Assembly (NCBI GenBank): GCA_029861955.1
Contig: JAOTYK010000023.1
Span: 1-64,000, forward strand
Origin: Acidobacteriota bacterium
GTDB lineage: Bacteria > Acidobacteriota > Polarisedimenticolia > Polarisedimenticolales > Polarisedimenticolaceae
Length of the DNA: 64,000 nt
Reading direction: 5' to 3'
The position numbers and the translations under genes were made by a program. Below, one piece after another: positions 39,752-49,213 of this stretch. The notes beneath the pieces were generated by a model that saw only the letters and a program-made list of their open reading frames with translations, made no database searches and had not been told where the DNA came from. Positions within the stretch are counted from its first letter, which is position 1, and every line of letters starts with the position of its first letter.

Positions 39752-41001
39752 GTATGGGAAAGAATGGCCGAAACGTCGTAGGACTCGACATCGGAACGAG
39801 CCAGGTCTGCTGCATCGTCGGCGAGATGCTCCCCGAGGGTGGGATGCAAATTGTCGGCCTTGGTGAGGCCGTCTCCCGCGGATTGCGCAAGGGTGTGGTC
39901 GTCAACATGGACGCCACGGTCGACGCGATCAAGGCCGCCGTGGAGGAGGCCGAACTGATGGCCGGCATCACCATCAACGAGGCCACCATCGGAATTGCGG
40001 GGGGCCACATCCGTTCGTTCAACAGCCGCGGCGTCATCGCGGTGGGCGGACGCGAGCGTGTCGTCGGGCAGGACGACATCAACCGCGTGATGGAGGCGGC
40101 ACGCGCCGTGAGCATCCCGCAGGATCGCGAGATCCTTCACGTCCTGCCACAGGAGTTCGTCCTCGACGATCAGGGCGGAATCCACAGCCCGGTGGGACTC
40201 GTGGGATCCCGACTCGAGGCCAACGTCCACGTGATCACGGCGGCGTCGACCTCGATCCAGAACCTGGTGAGCTGCACCAACCGGGCCGGCATCGAGGTGC
40301 AGGACACGGTCCTTCAACAGTTGGCCATCGCCGAGGCGACTCTCAGCGATGACGAACGCGAGCTGGGGGTTGCGGTCATCGATATCGGAGGTGGCACCAC
40401 TGACCTCGCTATCTTCGAACGAGGCTCGATCTGGCATACGGCCGTTCTCCCGGTCGGTGGGGATCACTTCACCAACGATCTGGCGGTCGGCCTGAGGACG
40501 CCGATCCCCGACGCGGAGCGACTGAAAAAGAAATATGGCTACGCGCTGAGCGGTCTCGTCGATCAGCAGGAGGCCATCGAGGTTCCCACCGTCGGAGGGC
40601 GGAAACCCCGACTCCTGTCGTATCAGGTGCTGGCCGATATCCTGCAGCCCCGGGCGGAAGAGCTCTTCGCCCTGTTCCGGGACGAGATCCAGCGGGCAGG
40701 GTTCGACCGAACGCTCAACGCCGGAGTCGTTTTGACCGGCGGCGGCAGTCTCCTACCCGGCATGACCGAGATCGCCGAACAGGCCTTCGACATGCCGGTC
40801 CGTCTAGGACAGCCCCTCGGTGTCGAGGGGTTCATCGAGCCGAATGCCGGGCCGCAATACGCGACCTCGATCGGGATGGGTTGCTGGAGTGCGAAGCACA
40901 CCACGGTGTCGACACGACGTCGACTGCCCATGAGCATGCCGCAGGGTGTCGTGCGAAATGTCGGAGGTCGATTCAGGGCGTGGATTTCTGAAATGTTCTG
41001 A
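39748..41001 (+). CDS. ftsA: cell division protein FtsA
   Basis: A 417-aa actin-fold protein that tethers FtsZ to the membrane. It shows phosphate 1 VVGLDIGTSQVCCIVGE, the 1C subdomain region, phosphate 2 VAVIDIGGGTTDLAIF and the adenosine motif GVVLTGGGSLLPGM. The end (NVGGRFRAWISEMF) is an amphipathic helix, the usual membrane-targeting tail. ATG 39748 couples to ftsQ; a second ATG two codons later is possible. The 53-base gap to ftsZ is the longest inside the cluster. Confidence 0.95.
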   Translation: MSMGKNGRNVVGLDIGTSQVCCIVGEMLPEGGMQIVGLGEAVSRGLRKGVVVNMDATVDAIKAAVEEAELMAGITINEATIGIAGGHIRSFNSRGVIAVGGRERVVGQDDINRVMEAARAVSIPQDREILHVLPQEFVLDDQGGIHSPVGLVGSRLEANVHVITAASTSIQNLVSCTNRAGIEVQDTVLQQLAIAEATLSDDERELGVAVIDIGGGTTDLAIFERGSIWHTAVLPVGGDHFTNDLAVGLRTPIPDAERLKKKYGYALSGLVDQQEAIEVPTVGGRKPRLLSYQVLADILQPRAEELFALFRDEIQRAGFDRTLNAGVVLTGGGSLLPGMTEIAEQAFDMPVRLGQPLGVEGFIEPNAGPQYATSIGMGCWSAKHTTVSTRRRLPMSMPQGVVRNVGGRFRAWISEMF

Positions 41002-41054
41002 GCGGTTTCGGGTGATAATGGCGCGGGGAATCCGTGCGTGACCGGGAGATCTAG

Positions 41055-42329
41055 ATGATCACATTGGATGACAAGAAAGACAACGGGCAGGAGATGGAGA
41101 TTTCCATCGACGATGCGCAGATCAATCGCGCGATGATCAAGGTCGTCGGGGTCGGCGGTGGTGGAGGAAATGCGGTCAACCGTATGATCACCTCCCGTGT
41201 CGAGGGCGTGGAGTTCCTTGTCGCCAACACCGATTGCCAGGCGCTCCACTCCAACCTGGCGACGCGCAAGCTGCAGCTGGGAGCCAAGCTCACCAAGGGG
41301 CTCGGAGCCGGCGGAAACCCAGAAGTGGGCCGCAGTTCCGCGCTGGAAGACACCGAACAGGTGCTCGAGGGGCTCTCCGGGGCCGATATGGTGTTTGTCA
41401 CCACGGGCCTGGGCGGCGGGACCGGCACCGGTGCCGCACCGATTATCGCCAATTTGGCCAAGGAACTGGGCGCTCTGGTGGTCGCCGTGGTGACTCTGCC
41501 GTTCAATTTTGAGGGCCGGCGGCGCCGGATGCAGGCTGAAGAGGGTCTGAACGAGCTTCGTCAGGTCGTCGATACGGTGATCACGATTCCCAACGACAAG
41601 TTGCTTCACACGGTCGAGACCGGAACGCCGATGAACGAGGCGTTCATGATCGCCGACGACATCCTTCGACAGGCGGTCCAGGGGATCTCCGACCTGATCA
41701 CGGTTCCCGGCGAGATCAACCTCGACTTCGCCGACGTCAAGTCGGTGATGTCCGGAATGGGCATGGCGTTGATGGGCACGGGCATCGCCGATGGCGAACA
41801 TCGTGCGGTCGAGGCGGCCCAACGAGCGGTCTCGTCACCGCTGCTGGAAGAGGCATCGATCCACGGCGCCAAGGGTGTTTTGATCAACATCAGTGGTGGA
41901 GAGGATATGTCGCTCCACGAGGTCTCGGAATCCGCACGGATCATTCAGGAGGCCGCGGATCCCGACGCCAACATCATCTTCGGTACGGTGATCGATCGGG
42001 CCCAGCAGGGAACCGTCAAGGTGACCGTCATCGCGACGGGGTTCATGGGGGATTCCACCGCCGAACGGCTGCCTCAGCACACGTCGGCGGCACCGACGCC
42101 GTCTGCCTACCCCAGTGTGGAGATGGCGGCTCCCATGGCCGCGACACCACCGAAGGCCCCAGCGGAGCCGTCCGTCAGCGCGGCACCTTCAAGAGAAGAG
42201 CGAGTCTACAACCCGGATCTGTCCCAGAGTCTCGAGTTTGACTCCAACGACGACGGGTTCACTCCTAACTTCTCGAAAATGAAGGATGATCTGGACGTCC
42301 CGGCGTTCCTCCGAAAACAGATGGACTGA
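41055..42329 (+). CDS. ftsZ: cell division GTPase FtsZ
   Basis: A 424-aa tubulin homologue forming the Z ring. It has [16 protein letters not shown], the tubulin signature GGGTGTG (120-126), and the T7 loop with [12 protein letters not shown] Pro/Ala-rich linker (about 335-405) leads to the conserved C-terminal peptide [12 protein letters not shown], which binds FtsA. The first 25 residues before the globular domain are extra. GGGAG lies eight bases before ATG 41055. It is the last gene of the cluster; only 16 bases separate it from convergent lnt and no terminator is evident there. Confidence 0.97.
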   Translation: MITLDDKKDNGQEMEISIDDAQINRAMIKVVGVGGGGGNAVNRMITSRVEGVEFLVANTDCQALHSNLATRKLQLGAKLTKGLGAGGNPEVGRSSALEDTEQVLEGLSGADMVFVTTGLGGGTGTGAAPIIANLAKELGALVVAVVTLPFNFEGRRRRMQAEEGLNELRQVVDTVITIPNDKLLHTVETGTPMNEAFMIADDILRQAVQGISDLITVPGEINLDFADVKSVMSGMGMALMGTGIADGEHRAVEAAQRAVSSPLLEEASIHGAKGVLINISGGEDMSLHEVSESARIIQEAADPDANIIFGTVIDRAQQGTVKVTVIATGFMGDSTAERLPQHTSAAPTPSAYPSVEMAAPMAATPPKAPAEPSVSAAPSREERVYNPDLSQSLEFDSNDDGFTPNFSKMKDDLDVPAFLRKQMD

Positions 42330-42345
42330 TCAAGGACCCGACGCT

Positions 42346-43920
42346 CTACCGAGCGAAGGATTTGGGTCGAATCCGGGTGGAACGGAATGCCTGCAGCCAC
42401 GCACCGATCAGACCTGCCACGAGAATAGCGACGATCCAGTCCCCCGTTCGCGAATAGGTCGTCGGTCGTGCCGAGCGGCGGATGTCGCGAACCTCGACGC
42501 CCTCGACATAGGTATCGGTGGCCTGGTACATCCGCCCGCGCGCGTCGTAGAAACCCGAGATTCCGGTATTGGCCGCCCGCACGAAGTCACTCCGCGTCTC
42601 GACCGCTCGCATGCGTAAGGCATCCGCCTGATGCTGCTGGAATCGAGTGCGTCCCCACCACGCGTCGTTGGTGATCACGACGCCGAACTCTGCTCCGTCC
42701 TGTTTCATGCGTCGCGACAGCGTGGGAAAGAGTTGTTCGAAACAGACGACGACACCGGCCCGCACGCCGTGAACATCGACCGGTGCCAGATCCGGCCCCG
42801 GCTCGAAGCCGCCTGCCAGCCACTTCCACTCCCCCTCCTTCCCGTCGACGAATCTCCCCAGGAGTGAGCGGAAGGGCGTCCGTTCGGCAAACGGCACCAG
42901 ATACCGTTTGCCGTACCAGCTGGGCTGCAAGCCGCCGGAGGGATCAACCGCCATCGCCGCGTTGAACAGGTCGTAGTCCTCGCGGGTTCGCACTCTCACG
43001 TATTCCGCACCGAACAGGATCGTCACATCCAGTTCGCGGGCGAGGGCGGCGACGTCGTCGGCGCGATAGGTGCTGTCGTGCTGCAGCCAGTGGTAGACCG
43101 GGCCGGGCCGCGCGGACTCGGGCCAGACGATCCAGCTCGCTCCGTCCTGCCTGGCCTGCCGACTCAATCGAGCCAGTGTCTCGAACTGTCGGGTCGAGGT
43201 GGCTTCGTCGTGTTTCTCGTCGATGGGGATGTTGGGCTGGACGATGGCGACCCGTAGGGACTCGCCCTCGGGCAGTGGACGAACCCAACACCATGCGTCG
43301 TAGGACAGCACCACGACCAGGAGGAGTCCCAACGCCATCCGTGGCCGACGGAAATCGCCGTCTCGAGCCGCCAGGAAACCGTCGTAGATCAACCCGTTGA
43401 CCGCCAGGGCGAATGCGCCGACCCCGTAGGGTCCGACCGTGTCGGCGATCTGAATGAGAAACGGGTACTGGGCGACGGTTAGCCCGACATGATCGCCGCT
43501 CATCCTCAAGTCACCAAACGTCTGCAACCATTCGACGGGGATCCAGGTGGCCGGAAGCAGGATGCCGTAGCCCAGGCCGGTGCGTCGTCTTAACCACCCG
43601 ATCCAGGTCACCGTCAGACCGACCCGCAGTGCAATGAGCAGGACGAACCCCACGTAAAGCGGGATCGCCAGCCAGGAGATCCGAACGACCGCCAGGAAGA
43701 AGTGGGCGGCGATCGCGAAACCGACCGTCCCGAACAGGATGCCACCCCAGAGTCGGCTGGACGTGGAGCGAGTCGATGCGTCGTCGAGCCACCGCAGCAA
43801 CGGCAGGAACGCCACGAACGGCAGGAGCGGCACCGGTACGTAGAACGACGCTCCAAGAAGGAGACCTGCCAGGACAGGACCACGGACCCACGCACTCCGA
43901 GATGTGTTTGACGAACTCAC
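42346..43920 (-). CDS. lnt: apolipoprotein N-acyltransferase Lnt
   Basis: A 524-aa inner-membrane enzyme that N-acylates lipoproteins, the last maturation step before export to the outer membrane. Six or more N-terminal TM segments (about 13-210) precede a nitrilase domain with the triad Glu268 (WPESA), Lys338 (YGKRYLVPF) and Cys393 (VVCFEQLFP), matching E. coli Glu267/Lys335/Cys387. A last TM segment lies near 500-518. The start is GTG 43920 with only a weak ribosome site. It is divergent from the CYTH operon. Confidence 0.95.
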   Translation of the reverse strand: MSSSNTSRSAWVRGPVLAGLLLGASFYVPVPLLPFVAFLPLLRWLDDASTRSTSSRLWGGILFGTVGFAIAAHFFLAVVRISWLAIPLYVGFVLLIALRVGLTVTWIGWLRRRTGLGYGILLPATWIPVEWLQTFGDLRMSGDHVGLTVAQYPFLIQIADTVGPYGVGAFALAVNGLIYDGFLAARDGDFRRPRMALGLLLVVVLSYDAWCWVRPLPEGESLRVAIVQPNIPIDEKHDEATSTRQFETLARLSRQARQDGASWIVWPESARPGPVYHWLQHDSTYRADDVAALARELDVTILFGAEYVRVRTREDYDLFNAAMAVDPSGGLQPSWYGKRYLVPFAERTPFRSLLGRFVDGKEGEWKWLAGGFEPGPDLAPVDVHGVRAGVVVCFEQLFPTLSRRMKQDGAEFGVVITNDAWWGRTRFQQHQADALRMRAVETRSDFVRAANTGISGFYDARGRMYQATDTYVEGVEVRDIRRSARPTTYSRTGDWIVAILVAGLIGAWLQAFRSTRIRPKSFAR

Positions 43921-44001
43921 GGCGGATCATGCTACCGCGGAATCGTCGATTACGATCGAGCATGGATCGTGCGGTCGGCTGGGTTTAAGATGGGGCCCAT
44001 C

Positions 44002-44571
44002 ATGGATTCACTCACCGAGATCGAGATCAAGCTGGCGTTTCCCTCCGTTGCGGAGGCGCTGGAGAAGATTCGGGCGTTGGGCGCCGTCGAAGGGGCACCC
44101 AGAGTTTTCGAGGACAACCTTCTCTTCGAGCATGACGATCATCCGGTGCGCGAGAATGGACAGACCCTGAGATTGCGACGGGCCGGGAGCCGATCGATCC
44201 TCACCCTCAAGTCGAAGGTCAAGGGCGAGTTCCGCCACAAGGTTCGCCTCGAAGACGAGACCGCCGTCGCCGACGGTGACGCGATCGAGCGGGTCTTTCT
44301 GGGGCTCGGCTTTCGACCGAGTTGGCGCTATCAGAAGTTCCGGACGACCTTCCGACTCGACGATCTTCAGATCTATCTGGATGAGACCGCGCTGGGTTGT
44401 TACGTGGAGCTCGAGGGACCCGGGGACCTGATCGACGCGGCGGCGGCCCGACTGGGCTATGGCCCGGAGAGTTACATCAAGGCGAGCTACCGTCGCCTCC
44501 AGGAGAGCGTTCATCGTGAGCAGGGAACAGAGCCCGGCGATCTCCTGATCGCGGAGGAAGATCGCCCATGA
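44002..44571 (+). CDS. CYTH-domain (triphosphate tunnel) protein
   Basis: A 189-aa member of the CYTH superfamily, which includes class IV adenylate cyclase CyaB, thiamine triphosphatase and tripolyphosphatases. It has EIEIKL at residues 6-11 (the ExExK metal/phosphate motif), QTLRLRR, LTLKSK, YQKFRTTFRL and ETALGCYVELEG, in family order. Which substrate it uses cannot be told from sequence. I choose ATG 44002 because EIEIKL then lies at the usual position; ATG 43990 and GTG 43969 are in frame. It overlaps the MurU-like gene by ATGA, so it is the first gene of a three-gene operon. Confidence 0.85.
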   Translation: MDSLTEIEIKLAFPSVAEALEKIRALGAVEGAPRVFEDNLLFEHDDHPVRENGQTLRLRRAGSRSILTLKSKVKGEFRHKVRLEDETAVADGDAIERVFLGLGFRPSWRYQKFRTTFRLDDLQIYLDETALGCYVELEGPGDLIDAAAARLGYGPESYIKASYRRLQESVHREQGTEPGDLLIAEEDRP

Positions 44572-45647
44572 GGGCGATGCTTCTGGCCGCGGGGTTGGGA
44601 CGCCGGCTGGCTCCACTCACCGACCGCTACCCGAAACCGACGATTCCCGTCCTCGGGCGACCGATGCTGCTGCAGCAACTGGCCCGACTGGAACGAGCGG
44701 GATGCGACCGTGTGGTCATCAACGAACATCACCTTGGCCAGGTGATCCGTCAGACCGTCGCACGCTCCGAGTATGTCGACGGACCGATGGAGATCCTCTT
44801 CTCCCATGAACCGGTATTGCTGGGAACCGCCGGTGGATTGCGGAACGTCGCCGACCAGTTGCGGGGCGACGGTCCGATCCTGGTCCTCAACGCCGACTTC
44901 GTCTCCGACATCGATATCCGCTGGGCCTACGACGCCCACATGGACTCCGACGCCGCCGCGACACTCGTCACCGGTCCCAGGCGTGAAGGCTACTCGAACC
45001 TGGACGTCGATGGGTTGGGCCGAGTCCACTCGATCGCCGGCGAACCGCCGACGGCCGAAGGTGTCTCCTGCGAACAGGAGATGTTCACGGGCTGTCATGT
45101 GCTCGATGAGTCGCTTCTGGAGCGAATCCCCTTCGGCATGCCGTGCGAAATCGTCCCGACGCTCTATCGACCGCTTGCGGCAGAAGGACGATTGGGATCC
45201 GTTCTGCATCGCGGGTTCTGGTGGGACGTCGGCTCGCCACGGGCCTACCTCGATGGGTCGTTGCAACTCATGGCGGCGTTGGCCGAGCAGGAACTCGAGA
45301 TCGGCGAACACGATGGGATCCATCACGAGGAGGACGCCCTGGTCTGTCGCGGAGCCGGTGCGGACGTGGATAGCACGGCGACACTTCGTGGACAGGTCGC
45401 CGTCGGCTTCGCGACCCGCGTCGGCGAAGAGAGTTTCGTGGAGAACTCGATCCTCATGCCGGAGACCTGGGTGGGACCCCGCTGCCGACTGACCCGTTGT
45501 GTGGTGACCACCGGTGTCGAACTCCCCGCGGGGTTCGAGATGACCGATGGATGGATCGTCGCCGACGACGGCATACCGCCGGCCGATCGTGGAAACTGGC
45601 GGCAGGAAGGCACCCTCGCCATACGGTCCCTGGCCCCCGAGACCTAG
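44568..45647 (+). CDS. murU: sugar-1-phosphate nucleotidyltransferase, MurU-like with C-terminal extension
   Basis: A 359-aa nucleotidyltransferase. The N-terminal GT-A fold (about 1-240) has LLAAGLGRRLAPLTDRYPKP, LLGTAGGLRN and the metal Asp in LVLNADF (about 110). The C-terminal 110 residues read as hexapeptide-like beta-helix turns (GADVDSTATLRGQVAVGF; VGEESFVENSILMPE). Known MurU enzymes turn MurNAc-1-phosphate into UDP-MurNAc and lack this extension; mannose-1-phosphate guanylyltransferases are the other close relatives. The AmgK-like kinase three bases downstream favours MurU, because amgK-murU is the known recycling pair. The symbol is therefore inferred from context. Confidence 0.75.
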   Translation: MRAMLLAAGLGRRLAPLTDRYPKPTIPVLGRPMLLQQLARLERAGCDRVVINEHHLGQVIRQTVARSEYVDGPMEILFSHEPVLLGTAGGLRNVADQLRGDGPILVLNADFVSDIDIRWAYDAHMDSDAAATLVTGPRREGYSNLDVDGLGRVHSIAGEPPTAEGVSCEQEMFTGCHVLDESLLERIPFGMPCEIVPTLYRPLAAEGRLGSVLHRGFWWDVGSPRAYLDGSLQLMAALAEQELEIGEHDGIHHEEDALVCRGAGADVDSTATLRGQVAVGFATRVGEESFVENSILMPETWVGPRCRLTRCVVTTGVELPAGFEMTDGWIVADDGIPPADRGNWRQEGTLAIRSLAPET

Positions 45648-45650
45648 ACG

Positions 45651-46619
45651 ATGCGTTCGGAGGTTCAGGCCATCTTCGGTCGACCCGATGGATCGACGAG
45701 ACTCGTTGGCGTCGAAGCGATGGCCGGTGACGCCTCCACCCGTCGATTCCATCGCTGCCGGCTGGACGAGGGTCAAGACGTCGTGGTCATGGACTACGGG
45801 ACCCCGTTCAAGGGTGAGACCGACGATCTGCGGCTACAACGAATTTTCGTCGATGCAGACCTTCCCTGTGCAGAGGTCCTGTCGGTTCACCCCGACCCCG
45901 GCTGCGTCGTGTGGGCCGATCTGGGTCAACTCACTCTCGAAGCATCCTTGCGACGATCGACGAGACGGCCCGATTGGTTGGCGGCGGTTCAGCTGGCGGC
46001 CCGGATCGCCGACCAGGGCACTCCGGTCCTGGCCGGTTCCGATCTTCGAAACGGTCCCCGTCTCGACGGAACGCGCTTTCGACGGGAGATGGACTTCTTC
46101 GTCACCCACTTTATCGGTGGCCACCTAAACGTCCAGCCTCCGGCGGCAATCCTCACGCCGCTTCTTCATCGTCTGGCCGATGAGGCCGGACGATGCCCGC
46201 AGCCGGTGCTCTGTCACCGCGATTTCCACTCACGAAATATCGTGCTGTCCGATGGCGGCGATCTGGCGCTGGTCGATCTGCAGGATGCCTGTTGGGGGCC
46301 GGACAGCTACGACCTGGCGTCGTGGCTGTATGACGCCTACTTCGATCGACCGGACGATTGGGTGTCGGTGGGTATCGAGACGTTCGTTCGAGATCGTCTC
46401 GATGCCGACGAGGTCCCTCGGTTCCAGGAACGGCTCGAGCCGGTGGCCGCACAGAGAATGTTGAAGGCACTGGGAACTTTCGGCTTCCAGGCCGCGTCCC
46501 GTGGGGAGCCACGATATCTCGAGGGGGTTCCGCGGACGGTCTCCCGTCTCCGAACGTTGCTTCCGCGGTTTCCGCTGGGAGAAGAGATCCTGGCGATCCT
46601 CGATCCGATCTTCCCCTGA
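45651..46619 (+). CDS. amgK: AmgK-like anomeric sugar kinase (aminoglycoside phosphotransferase fold)
   Basis: A 322-aa APH-fold kinase. Residues 25-35 (AGDASTRRFHR) match the AmgK nucleotide loop, ADLGQLTLE (about 89-97) the hinge, and HRDFHSRN (189-196) the catalytic loop with Asp191. Metal Asp lies in VDLQDACWGPDSYDLA (208-223), a pattern special to AmgK-type kinases. AmgK phosphorylates MurNAc and GlcNAc at C1, feeding MurU and bypassing de novo UDP-MurNAc synthesis. The gap to the MurU-like gene is 3 bases. An aminoglycoside-resistance role is unlikely given this neighbourhood. Confidence 0.8.
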   Translation: MRSEVQAIFGRPDGSTRLVGVEAMAGDASTRRFHRCRLDEGQDVVVMDYGTPFKGETDDLRLQRIFVDADLPCAEVLSVHPDPGCVVWADLGQLTLEASLRRSTRRPDWLAAVQLAARIADQGTPVLAGSDLRNGPRLDGTRFRREMDFFVTHFIGGHLNVQPPAAILTPLLHRLADEAGRCPQPVLCHRDFHSRNIVLSDGGDLALVDLQDACWGPDSYDLASWLYDAYFDRPDDWVSVGIETFVRDRLDADEVPRFQERLEPVAAQRMLKALGTFGFQAASRGEPRYLEGVPRTVSRLRTLLPRFPLGEEILAILDPIFP

Positions 46620-46626
46620 GATCGGA

Positions 46627-47757
46627 TCAGAGTTCGATCAGCAATCCCGGGGTCGTCACGTCGATATGGGTGGTGAGGGCACCGCCGACCCCACCCACAC
46701 AACGCCGAGTCCACTCCTCCGGGGAGAAGCTCCAGTGTCGCTGGCGGTTGACGAAGGCCCAGCGCTCCCCATCCAGGACCTGAAGCGTCGCTGCGGTGGC
46801 GACACAGGTGGCGGAAGTTGGCGCGACGGTCTGAGGCTCGACCACCAGGTGCCACGGCGCGACGCTGGGCGGATCCCGGAAACTCCCGCGGCGCTGTCCA
46901 CCGACCTCGGGAAGCGCAGCGACGAGCCTGCGACCATCGGCCAACCGGGTGATCCGGGTCTCAAACAGGGCATCGTCAAAACGGGCTTGAATCGTCCCCC
47001 GAGGATCGGACGGGTCGTCCTTGACCACCCAACCCGGTCCCACGGAATTTCGTTCTCCGGATTCGGCTCGACGGGACCACCAGCCCGCCAGCTGCCGGGT
47101 CAACGCCGCGGCCTGCTCCGGAGGGAGAAGAAGGTAACGGGGATGGGAGGCACCCCCCTCAAAGTCGGCACAGCGTTGCCGAGCCACCCATACGGCGCTC
47201 CACGGATCCTGAGAACTGACGGTTATAGGTGGTGGATCGGTCTCTCCTTCGGCTTCGAACTGAACCCGCGACCAGAACCGGTCCCTGGAACGACCGGCGC
47301 GACCGCCGGTCACCTCCCAATCCTCGTCGATCCGGGCGATTTCAACCTGGCGATCTCCCATCCGAACCGACCCCGGGAGGTGTGGCCTGAGTTCCTCCTC
47401 CAGTTGTCGTAGGGGGTCGATGGGGTTGTAGGCCTGACGATGAGGGCCGACCGGCCCGTCGACCTGGGGATCGGATCGCCACGGCGCACCGCTTGACCGC
47501 TCCTCGATGAGAGATTGGGGATGCGCCGTCTCGGGGGCGGGTCCGTCGCCGGTGCCGGCGGTAAACCGGATCCGACCGTCGTCATCAACCCAACGAATCG
47601 CCGTCCCCACATCCTCGCCGTCTCGACGTTCCCATCGCCCGGCGCCGTCCCGTCGAACCGCCATCACGACGGAGTGACGACGATAGAGCTCGACATCGAC
47701 GATGCCCGATCGCTCGAGCCAGCGTCGACGTCGTTGCGCTCCTTCCCGGATCGTCAT
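46627..47757 (-). CDS. probable TldE/PmbA-like partner protein, strongly diverged
   Basis: A 376-aa protein encoded after a TldD homologue. Residues about 18-70 (DVELYRRHSVVMAVRRDG ... DVGTAIRWVDDDGRIRFTAG) match the usual N-terminal pattern of TldD/PmbA proteins. The end, DVTTPGLLIEL, recalls the PmbA C-terminus. There is no HExxxH motif, as expected for the TldE subunit. The middle is Arg/Trp-rich and not recognisable, and it is shorter than usual PmbA (about 450 aa). TldD/TldE form a heterodimeric protease that trims peptides and unfolded substrates. It converges on amgK with 7 bases between stops. The family call is tentative. Confidence 0.5.
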   Translation of the reverse strand: MTIREGAQRRRRWLERSGIVDVELYRRHSVVMAVRRDGAGRWERRDGEDVGTAIRWVDDDGRIRFTAGTGDGPAPETAHPQSLIEERSSGAPWRSDPQVDGPVGPHRQAYNPIDPLRQLEEELRPHLPGSVRMGDRQVEIARIDEDWEVTGGRAGRSRDRFWSRVQFEAEGETDPPPITVSSQDPWSAVWVARQRCADFEGGASHPRYLLLPPEQAAALTRQLAGWWSRRAESGERNSVGPGWVVKDDPSDPRGTIQARFDDALFETRITRLADGRRLVAALPEVGGQRRGSFRDPPSVAPWHLVVEPQTVAPTSATCVATAATLQVLDGERWAFVNRQRHWSFSPEEWTRRCVGGVGGALTTHIDVTTPGLLIEL

Positions 47758-47839
47758 GTTGCGCCACGTCGTTGTACCGTGGTTGCCAGCATCGGTGGTC
47801 CATGGTCAGTTGAGAGGAATGAAGTCATAAACGAATTTT

Positions 47840-49213
47840 CTAAGTTCTGATTTCCATCGACCCTAACCAGATTGTCGGCCCGCCGACGGTCGTGGCCAGG
47901 GGTTGACCATGCCTATGACAAGAGCCAACCGTCGTGTCGAAGGTCAAGTCGTGACCGATCCGTAAGGGGCCTCTGAGTAGAGTCATCCCATTGACGTCCA
48001 CAAGAAACGGGGCGATGGGTTGGGCCAACCGGCCGCCCACGATCCGATCGGACTCCGTGACCCGAAACGAACCTCGGCCTCGTTTCGGATCCGTCGACGC
48101 GGACTCGATTCGCCTCACGTAGAGACCCTCTTTGATGTCGGCGATCATCCCTTTCGGATCGTCGTCGCCGGCGTCGATATAGGTCGCCCCCATTCGGGGC
48201 AGGACCGGATCTCGATAGCCGGCTCGACGGCCATGACCGTTGGACGGAACGCCCCGCTCGGCCGCCCGTCGAAGATCCAGCAACGGCTCCCCCACCCGGC
48301 CCCCTGCAATGAGTTCCACCGTTCGGGCTTCCACCCCCTGGTCGTCGAGCCTCCAGGCTCCCCGTCCGCGCCGCGGATCGTCGATCACGCGGAGCTGTGG
48401 GTGGAGTGGCGGACCGGTAGCCAACCAGCTTTGGGTGGCCACATCCCCTTCCAGAGCATGGCCCACCAGTTCGTGGACCAGGACCCCACCCATCGCAGGC
48501 CCTAGCAGAAAATTATGGGTGCCCGCAGAGGCGATCCGAACCCCTCCGGCGTCGATCACCTGCAGACCTCTCGCCATCGCCTCGGCACCGAGCGCCGCGC
48601 CCCAACCTTCGACCGACTCCAGGACGCGCTCCCGAACAGCGACAACCCCGTAGTCTGGGTGCCAGGCCTCGACTCGGACACGAGAGCCCTGACGACGATC
48701 CCGCCACGGCTCCTCTCCGCCACCGGCTCCGATGGCAATCTGATCGAATCCGACCCACCGAACACGAGCCCTGAGGTCCGCGGGACCGCCCTCAATCGCG
48801 TCGATCGCCGATTCGACTTCCCAACGCAGGGCCGGGAACTGCCGACGGAATTTCGTGGTCCAGCCGTCCTCGTCGGACGAGACCCCACTCGAACCGTGAG
48901 ACGAATTCTCGGGGTCGATCCAATCGGCGACGACCGCCGGGATCTCCTCGACGCCGACCCCCGCCCGAAATCGGTGCCACGGCGACTCTTTGCTCCAGAA
49001 ATCGATGGAGAGTCCGGACTGGGTGCCCACGAATTCTCGTAGTGGGCCGGATCCGGCCCCCTCGATCCAGCCATCGATTCGGCGTTCGTGGAACAGCGTG
49101 GGGGCGGTCGGAACCCGTGGCAGAGCCGCAGCCCCGACCCGGATTGCCGCCAGCCACGGACAATCGTCGTTTTTGTGGGAGTTTAGCGGATCGTCATAAG
49201 CCGTCGGTGTCAC
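47840..49213 (-). CDS. tldD: TldD-like zinc metalloprotease
   Basis: A 457-aa TldD-family protein. The active site GGVLVHELVGHALEGD contains HELVGH (247-252), the HExxxH form special to TldD. The N-terminal domain (about 36-95) and the C-terminal CHRHGQPLATTVGGPTIW fit the family, although overall divergence is high. It starts with GTG at 49213, with AGGG about 8 bases away, and lies 82 bases before its probable TldE partner. E. coli TldD/E matures microcin B17 and degrades CcdA; no peptide precursor gene is visible here. A divergent promoter region separates it from the receiver gene at 49334. Confidence 0.85.
   Translation of the reverse strand: MTPTAYDDPLNSHKNDDCPWLAAIRVGAAALPRVPTAPTLFHERRIDGWIEGAGSGPLREFVGTQSGLSIDFWSKESPWHRFRAGVGVEEIPAVVADWIDPENSSHGSSGVSSDEDGWTTKFRRQFPALRWEVESAIDAIEGGPADLRARVRWVGFDQIAIGAGGGEEPWRDRRQGSRVRVEAWHPDYGVVAVRERVLESVEGWGAALGAEAMARGLQVIDAGGVRIASAGTHNFLLGPAMGGVLVHELVGHALEGDVATQSWLATGPPLHPQLRVIDDPRRGRGAWRLDDQGVEARTVELIAGGRVGEPLLDLRRAAERGVPSNGHGRRAGYRDPVLPRMGATYIDAGDDDPKGMIADIKEGLYVRRIESASTDPKRGRGSFRVTESDRIVGGRLAQPIAPFLVDVNGMTLLRGPLRIGHDLTFDTTVGSCHRHGQPLATTVGGPTIWLGSMEIRT

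Noticed and set aside
41014-41019. GATAAT as a -10 for a separate ftsZ promoter
   Set aside because: No acceptable -35 at 16-18 bases; left out of the feature list.
40623-41822. Long minus-strand open frame (399 codons) opposite ftsA and ftsZ
   Set aside because: Antisense of two highly conserved genes; composition-driven.
44511-45776. Long minus-strand open frame (421 codons) opposite the MurU-like gene
   Set aside because: Shadow of well-supported genes; no family motif and it crosses several real gene boundaries.
45651-46619. Aminoglycoside resistance gene
   Set aside because: The fold is shared, but the motifs are of the AmgK kind and the MurU-like neighbour points to wall recycling.
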